A stretch of 10,180 bases of DNA from an uncultured Bacteroidales bacterium (GTDB lineage Bacteria; Bacteroidota; Bacteroidia; Bacteroidales; UBA932): assembly GCA_905235775.1 (NCBI GenBank), contig CAJOMY010000056.1, forward strand, positions 1 to 10,180, written 5' to 3'. Below the pieces are notes generated by a model. It saw nothing but the letters and a program-made list of their open reading frames with translations. It made no database searches and was not told where the DNA came from. This document shows, piece after piece, positions 5,875 through 10,180 of the stretch (positions are counted from its first letter, which is position 1; the number at the start of each line of letters is the position of its first letter). The position numbers and the translations under genes were made by a program.

Positions 5875-7620
5875 TCAGTCTTCAGAAGCAATTTCTTTCA
5901 GTTCGGCACGGTAGGCCATCAGCAGGCGGGACTTGGAGATGAAGCCCAGGTACTTGCGGTCGTCGTCCACGACCGGAAGGCGCCACGCGCCGGTGCGGTC
6001 GAACTTCGCCATCACCGACTCCATCTTCTCCCCGGCGTAGATATAATCCGGCGCCGACTCCATGATGTTATACACATGCCAGCTGTCGTACTTGGAGGGG
6101 TCCAGGAGGGGCTTTCGCGCCGTGGCGACGTCGATCATCCCCTGGAAACGGCCCTGTGAATCGATGACCGGCAGCACGGCCGCATCCGTGTCCGCCACGA
6201 CGGAAGCCAGTTCCCGCAGCGTCGCGTCGATCTGCACCCGGGGATACTTGTCCCGGATCAGGTCGTCGAGCCGCATCAGCGTCAGCACGGCCTGGTCGTT
6301 GTCGTGCGTGAGCAGGTCGCCGCTCTGCGCGATGCGCTTGGTGTAGATGGAATACTTCTCGAAAATGCGGACGGTGCCGAAGGCGACCGTGGAAGTGAGG
6401 ATCAGCGGAATCAGCAGTTCATAGCCGCCGGATATCTCGGCGATGAGGAAGATGGCCGTCATCGGCGCCTGCATCACCCCGGCCATCAGCGCAGCCATGC
6501 CCACGAGCACGAAGTTCTGCTCGGGGACGCTGAAACCCAGCAGGTTGATGCAGCGGGCGATCACGAAGCCCAGGATGGCTCCCGCGAAGAGGGTCGGGCC
6601 GAAAGTGCCGCCGACTCCCCCGCCGGCATTGGTCGCCGTCATGGCGAACACCTTCAGGAAGAATATCAACGCAAAGCAGAGCGGCACGCCCCATTTCCAG
6701 TTCAGCAGGAAAGAGAGCACGCTGCGGCCTTCCAGGTCCCATTCCTGCCCATTCAGCAGGGCGCCGACCGAATCATAGCCCTCGCCGTAGAGCGGCGGGA
6801 ACAGGAAAATCAGCAGACCCAGCGCCAGGGCGCAGATCGCCCAGCGGAGATACGGGCTGGACAGTTTGCCGATCTTGTCCTCCAGAAAGAGCGTCGTGCG
6901 CATGAAATAGAGCGAGCCGAAACCGCCCACCACGCCCAGGATGATGTAGAAAGGGATATTCGCCATGGAGAAAGGCGTCAGCGAGCAGGCGAACACCGGG
7001 GTCTGTCCCCGGAAAATATAAGACACCACCGTCGCGGAAATCGTGGAGAACAGCAGCGGCAGCAGGGACATCATGGAGACATTGAAGAGCAGTATCTCCA
7101 GGGTGAAAAGCACCCCTGCCAGCGGCGCCTTGAAGATGCCGGCGATGGCGCCGGCGGCGCCACAACCCAGCAGGAGCGTGATATTGCGGTACGACAGGCC
7201 GAACACCCGGCCCAGGTTGGATCCGATGGCGGCACCCGTATAGACAATCGGCGCCTCGGCCCCCACGGAGCCGCCGAAACCGATGGTGATGCTGGAAGTC
7301 AGCATCGAGGACCAGGTGTTGTGGGGCTTGATCTTGGATTCGTTGCGGGACACGGCCAGCAGGACCTGGGTCACGCCGTGTCCGATATTGTCCCGGACCA
7401 GATAGCGCACGAGCAGCAGGGAGAGGAGCATGCCGATGCCCGGAAGCACGAGATATTGCCAGGCGTAGACGGCATGGAATCCGTCGTTGAGCAGCCGCTT
7501 GATGACATGGATGGCTCCGTCCAGAACGACGGCGGCGCACCCGGAGAGCACGCCGACCAACAGACTGAGCAACAGGATCTTGCTACGTTCGCTGATATGA
7601 ATCCCAGGCCCCTTCACCAT
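5875..7620 (-). CDS. ClC-family chloride channel/transporter with C-terminal CBS pair
   Basis: 581 residues: a ClC membrane domain (about 15-430, many hydrophobic helices) followed by two cytoplasmic CBS domains (about 445-500 and 515-575), a common layout. Selectivity-filter motifs are recognisable: IGHGVT (79-84) in place of GSGIP, GGSVGAEAP (116-124) in place of GxEGP with Glu122 as the gating glutamate, and GGTFGPTLFAG (337-347) for the GxFxP motif. The position of the central chloride-binding Ser in GSGIP is His81 here. Glu175 in LFTLEILL aligns best with Glu202 of the E. coli exchanger, leaving a hydrophobic residue at the proton-glutamate (203) position. I therefore cannot say whether it is a channel or an H+/anion exchanger. 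The CBS pair probably binds adenine nucleotides. Its ATG overlaps the stop of the upstream small gene (TGATG), so the two are likely translated together. Confidence 0.93.
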   Translation of the reverse strand: MVKGPGIHISERSKILLLSLLVGVLSGCAAVVLDGAIHVIKRLLNDGFHAVYAWQYLVLPGIGMLLSLLLVRYLVRDNIGHGVTQVLLAVSRNESKIKPHNTWSSMLTSSITIGFGGSVGAEAPIVYTGAAIGSNLGRVFGLSYRNITLLLGCGAAGAIAGIFKAPLAGVLFTLEILLFNVSMMSLLPLLFSTISATVVSYIFRGQTPVFACSLTPFSMANIPFYIILGVVGGFGSLYFMRTTLFLEDKIGKLSSPYLRWAICALALGLLIFLFPPLYGEGYDSVGALLNGQEWDLEGRSVLSFLLNWKWGVPLCFALIFFLKVFAMTATNAGGGVGGTFGPTLFAGAILGFVIARCINLLGFSVPEQNFVLVGMAALMAGVMQAPMTAIFLIAEISGGYELLIPLILTSTVAFGTVRIFEKYSIYTKRIAQSGDLLTHDNDQAVLTLMRLDDLIRDKYPRVQIDATLRELASVVADTDAAVLPVIDSQGRFQGMIDVATARKPLLDPSKYDSWHVYNIMESAPDYIYAGEKMESVMAKFDRTGAWRLPVVDDDRKYLGFISKSRLLMAYRAELKEIASED

Positions 7621-7988
7621 CAGGCGTCGGCGCCGTCGTCTTCTCCGCCGTACTGGGAAATATTGTCATCCGGCAGGGTATCTCCTTCGCTTTCAGCAGG
7701 GGCGGAGGTGCCGGCCACGGACTCGACTTCAGCCTCTTCCTCACCTTCGAGCCAACGCTCGATGTCATCGGGATTGTCGATCTGGACCTTGATCTTGACC
7801 AGGTAAAGGTCTTCCGGAAGTTCAATCAGGACGGCATAGAAAGGGGTGCCGTCCGGCTTCGTATATTTGTTGAGATCAGGGAGATAGTCATTGAAACCCT
7901 TCGGGTACTTTTCCGCGAATGCGGCCGCAAGTTCGGGAGACATGTTCTCGTAGCTGATGATGTGTCGCTTCTTGTTATCCTGTGCCAT
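7620..7988 (-). CDS. Small conserved acidic protein of unknown function, coupled to the ClC gene
   Basis: 122 residues with no signal peptide or membrane segment, so cytoplasmic. Residues 1-80 look like a folded domain (NKKRHIISYENMSPELAAAF, EKYPKGFNDYLPDL, then alternating strands PFYAVLIELPEDLYLVKIKV). Residues 80-122 are a disordered acidic tail rich in Asp, Glu, Ser and Gly (for example EGEEEAEVE). The N-terminal wording resembles small hypothetical proteins I associate with Bacteroidota; I know no experimentally assigned function and give none. The gene has its own likely promoter (-7 box 8020-8013) and its TGA shares a base with the ATG of the ClC gene, so it leads a two-gene operon. 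A role in assembly or control of the ClC protein is possible but is inference from linkage only. Confidence 0.82.
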   Translation of the reverse strand: MAQDNKKRHIISYENMSPELAAAFAEKYPKGFNDYLPDLNKYTKPDGTPFYAVLIELPEDLYLVKIKVQIDNPDDIERWLEGEEEAEVESVAGTSAPAESEGDTLPDDNISQYGGEDDGADA

Positions 7989-8012
7989 ATGGAAGGTTTG
8001 GTTTTATGTCTG

Positions 8013-8020
8013 CAAGTATA
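8013..8020 (-). promoter_or_regulatory. -7 box upstream of the small acidic protein/ClC operon
   Basis: The minus strand reads TATACTTG, matching TAnnTTTG at 7 of 8 positions' worth of constraint except one T, followed by CA as in the other three promoters. It lies 24 bp before the ATG at 7988. No convincing -33 TTTG is seen; that region is the T-run at the 3' end of the radical SAM gene. Confidence 0.5.
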
Positions 8021-8021
8021 A

Positions 8022-9851
8022 TTACTTTTTCTTAAAAAAAAGCGCTTTCTGCTGCTTTTTTTTCAACAGGTCTGTTTCCGTCCAGACCGGCTTCATCGTC
8101 CGGGGGTCCAGGCCGCTCCAGAACATCACCGAGGAGGTGGTCATCGGCGTGGGCATGAAGTCCTGCACCTGCTCCATCCAGATGCCCTCCAGGCAGGGAT
8201 TGGCCGCGAGACGGCGCATGTCCTCCAGCCGGCAGCCCGGATGCGAGGAGATAAAATACGGGACCAGGCCGGTGTGCGTGCCGTTCTCGCGGTTGATCTG
8301 GTCGAATTCTTTCCGCAGGCGCTCGAAGAGCCGGAAGGAGGGCTTGCCCATGTAGTAAAGGACCGAGTCCTCCGTATGTTCCGGGGCCACCTTGAGCCGG
8401 CCGGAGGTGTGCCTGAGCATCAGGTCGCGCAGGTAGGGCTTGCCCGTCTCGTCGAGAAAGCCTTTCTCGTCCAGGAAAAGGTCATAGCGGACGCCGCTGC
8501 TGACATAGGCATGGCGAACGCCCTTGACGGCGTCCACGGCGCGGTACAGCTCCAGCAGGCGCTCGTGGGAGCGGTCGAGGTTCGGGCAGGCTTTCGGGAA
8601 GAGGCAGGACTGGCGGCGGCATTTCGCACACAGGTCCTGGTTGCGGCCGCACATCCCGTACATGTTGGCCGACGGGGCGCCGAGGTCCGAGATGTTGCCG
8701 TGGAATTCGGGCATGGCCACCAGCCGGCGCACTTCGTCGAGGATGGAACGCTCGCTGCGCGACTGGATGAACTTGCCCTGGTGGGCGGCGATCGTGCAGA
8801 AGTTGCAGCCGCCGAAGCAGCCCCGGTGGGTGATGATCGAATCTTTGATCATGTCGTAGGCCGGGATGCGCTTGCCCTTGTAGCGCGGGTGCGGCAGTTT
8901 GGTGAACGGGAGGTCCCAGCAGGCATCCATCTCTTCTGTCGTCGCGGGCGGATACATCGGGTTCACCTGCACGTATCCTTCCCCCACCGGCTCAATCAAA
9001 GTCCTGGGGTGCAGGACATTGGCCTGGATCTCGATCTCCCGGAAATTCTCCGCGAACGCCCGCTTGTCCCGGCAGCACTCTTCGTACGAATGGAGCGCCA
9101 ACGGTTCTTCGGCCCGGCAGGGCTGCACCCGTTCAGGCAAGGGAACGTCCTCGCTCCGCTGCGGAAATGCCTGCCCGGTCCGTTGATCAGCAGCCGTCGG
9201 TGAAGCGGAACTGATGGCGACCTTTCCTGTGCGGTAGAACGCGATCTGGGGGATTTTTTCGATCTGGCGGAGGTTGCGGCCGGCTTCGATGGCTTTCGTC
9301 AGTTCCAGCATCGGACGCTCGCCCATCCCGTAGCAGAGCCAGTCGGCGCCGCTGTCTACCAGGATCGAGGGCATCAGGCGGTCGTCCCAATAGTCATAGT
9401 GCGTGAGGCGGCGCAGGGAGGCCTCGACACCCCCGATGACGACGGGCACGTCCGGCCAGAGCTGCTTGAGAATCTTCGTATAGACGGTCACTGCGCGGTC
9501 CGGCCGCTGCCCCGCCCTGCCTTCCGGCGTATAGGCGTCGTCGTGGCGCAGGCGCTTGGCGGCGGTATAGTGGTTGACCATCGAGTCCATCGCGCCGGAA
9601 TTGACCGCGAAATACAGCCGGGGCGCGCCCAGCTTGCGGAAATCCCGCAGGTCGTCCCGCCAGTTCGGCTGGGGCACGACAGCGACGCGGTATCCGGCTT
9701 TCTCCAGGTAGCGCGCGATGCAGGCCGTACCGAAACTGGGATGGTCCACGAATGCGTCGCCGGTGAAGAAGATGACGTCGATCCAGTCCCAGCCCAGCTG
9801 CTGCACCTCCTTGGCGGAGGTCGGAATATTACATTCGTTCCGGTAAGTCAA
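8022..9851 (-). CDS. YgiQ-family radical SAM protein
   Basis: 609 residues. The N-terminal YgiQ domain reads WDWIDVIFFTGDAFVDHPSF (21-40), then QPNWRDD (61-67), AMDSMVNHYTA (87-97), GGVEASLRRLTHYDYW (140-155) and YGMGERP (174-180). The radical SAM core carries Cys345-x3-Cys349-x2-Cys352 in HRGCFGGCNFC, which ligates the 4Fe-4S cluster that cleaves S-adenosylmethionine. Five more cysteines at 401-422 (CG..., CAKCRRQSCLFPKACPNL) are typical of the family and may hold a second metal site. The reaction of YgiQ proteins is not established. Two oddities: residues about 211-247 form a low-complexity insert where relatives I recall have only a few residues, and the C-terminus stops at a Lys-rich QQKALFFKKK tail, apparently shorter than usual. 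The start ATG lies within argS (23-bp overlap); it gives the normal N-terminus, so the overlap is credible. Confidence 0.92.
   Translation of the reverse strand: MTYRNECNIPTSAKEVQQLGWDWIDVIFFTGDAFVDHPSFGTACIARYLEKAGYRVAVVPQPNWRDDLRDFRKLGAPRLYFAVNSGAMDSMVNHYTAAKRLRHDDAYTPEGRAGQRPDRAVTVYTKILKQLWPDVPVVIGGVEASLRRLTHYDYWDDRLMPSILVDSGADWLCYGMGERPMLELTKAIEAGRNLRQIEKIPQIAFYRTGKVAISSASPTAADQRTGQAFPQRSEDVPLPERVQPCRAEEPLALHSYEECCRDKRAFAENFREIEIQANVLHPRTLIEPVGEGYVQVNPMYPPATTEEMDACWDLPFTKLPHPRYKGKRIPAYDMIKDSIITHRGCFGGCNFCTIAAHQGKFIQSRSERSILDEVRRLVAMPEFHGNISDLGAPSANMYGMCGRNQDLCAKCRRQSCLFPKACPNLDRSHERLLELYRAVDAVKGVRHAYVSSGVRYDLFLDEKGFLDETGKPYLRDLMLRHTSGRLKVAPEHTEDSVLYYMGKPSFRLFERLRKEFDQINRENGTHTGLVPYFISSHPGCRLEDMRRLAANPCLEGIWMEQVQDFMPTPMTTSSVMFWSGLDPRTMKPVWTETDLLKKKQQKALFFKKK
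8034..8063 (-). terminator. Possible A/T-tract hairpin terminator inside the 3' end of the radical SAM gene
   Basis: A perfect 10-bp inverted repeat: AAAAAAAAGC (8034-8043) and GCTTTTTTTT (8054-8063) around a 10-nt loop. On the minus strand it has an A-tract before and a T-tract after the loop, the geometry of a bidirectional intrinsic terminator, but only two G-C pairs, so the stem is weak. It lies in the last codons before the stop at 8022, and the next operon starts just downstream, where termination would make sense. Confidence 0.3.
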
Positions 9852-10180
9852 TGCCCAGGATCTTCATGCCGCGCCGCAGGACGCTTGCGAGCGTGGAGAT
9901 CAGCTCCAGACGCATCTTCAGGACCTCCCGGTCCGGCTCCTTGAGGATCGGCGTGTCGTGGTAGTACTGGTTGAACTCCTTGGCCAGATCGTAGCAGTAG
10001 TTGGCGATGACGGCGGGCGAAAGGGCCGCGGCCGCCTCCCCCACTTTCTGCGGATAGGCGCCGAGGATCTTGACGAGACGGATCTCCTTGGGACTCAGCT
10101 CCACCTTCGGATCCAGCGCCGCACGGAGGTCCTGCTCCGCCGCCTTGCGGAGGATCGAGCAGATGCGCGCGTGCGTGTAT
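9829..10180 (-). CDS. argS: Arginyl-tRNA synthetase, C-terminal DALR anticodon-binding domain (5' truncated)
   Basis: The last 116 codons of a gene running in from the right edge of the window. The reading frame is open from 10179 to the TAA at 9831-9829. The first visible residues, YTHARICSILRKA, are the hallmark opening of the class I arginyl-tRNA synthetase DALR helical domain (usual form Y.HARi.sI.rka). The remainder shows LSPKEIRLVKIL, YCYDLAKEFNQYYHDTPIL and ends in GIDLPERM, a usual ArgRS C-terminus. This domain binds the tRNA-Arg anticodon arm; the HIGH and KMSKS catalytic motifs lie outside the window. A GTG at 10104 is an internal Val codon, not a start. Its last 23 bp overlap the radical SAM gene in another frame. 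Confidence 0.95.
   Translation of the reverse strand, partial: YTHARICSILRKAAEQDLRAALDPKVELSPKEIRLVKILGAYPQKVGEAAAALSPAVIANYCYDLAKEFNQYYHDTPILKEPDREVLKMRLELISTLASVLRRGMKILGIDLPERM

Noticed and set aside
5260..6159. 299-residue plus-strand open frame spanning dtd and both repeats
   Set aside because: It is antisense to dtd and the ClC 3' end; the repeated peptide in it simply reflects the duplicated structured DNA element.
6304..7806. 500-residue plus-strand open frame opposite the ClC gene
   Set aside because: Its translation is rich in His, Gln, Arg and Asp with no domain, the usual antisense shadow of a GC-rich gene; the minus-strand ClC product has clear motifs.

Overview
The window looks like chromosomal DNA from a GC-rich member of the Bacteroidota, probably an order Bacteroidales gut-type lineage. 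Two things point there. First, several genes are preceded by the Bacteroidota sigma -7 box (TAnnTTTG, seen as TATCTTTG, TATCTTTG, TATATTTG and TATACTTG) and lack clear Shine-Dalgarno sequences. Second, the gene content fits: a BlaI/M56-peptidase operon whose peptidase ends in a TonB C-terminal domain, a YgiQ-type radical SAM protein, and a small acidic protein coupled to a ClC protein. I cannot name the species.

Layout, plus strand: the 3' end of a Tex-like S1-domain protein (1-270); a promoter; a GT4 glycosyltransferase overlapped by ATGA with an esterase-family lipoprotein (310-2336); an operator/promoter region with two paired dyads (2341-2403); then a compact three-gene operon of a BlaI/MecI-type repressor, a BlaR1-like M56 metallopeptidase fused to a TonB C-terminal domain, and an exported TPR protein (2423-5202). 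Minus strand, in transcription order: the 3' end of argS (10180-9829), overlapped by a YgiQ-family radical SAM gene (9851-8022); a small acidic conserved protein and a ClC-CBS protein coupled by TGATG (7988-5875); and dtd, D-aminoacyl-tRNA deacylase (5751-5299). The two sets of genes converge at about 5203-5300. No stretch over 300 bp lacks a gene.

Most genes are ordinary for the phylum. The main unexplained signal is a pair of roughly 95-bp direct repeats, 569 bp apart, that bracket dtd (5206-5300 and 5773-5870). Their shared 82-bp core matches at 80 positions. Each copy can fold into a three-way junction, and the closing stem differs in sequence between copies yet still pairs in both. Each copy sits at the 3' end of a minus-strand gene, and copy 2 also covers the expected -33 region of the dtd promoter. 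They do not have intrinsic-terminator geometry and show no transposon hallmarks. The second notable signal is the candidate repressor operator upstream of the blaI-like gene.

How the genes may work together: the repressor, membrane peptidase and TPR protein form a likely envelope-sensing module. The glycosyltransferase and lipoprotein esterase are probably co-translated and may act on the same glycan or envelope substrate; this last point is inference only.
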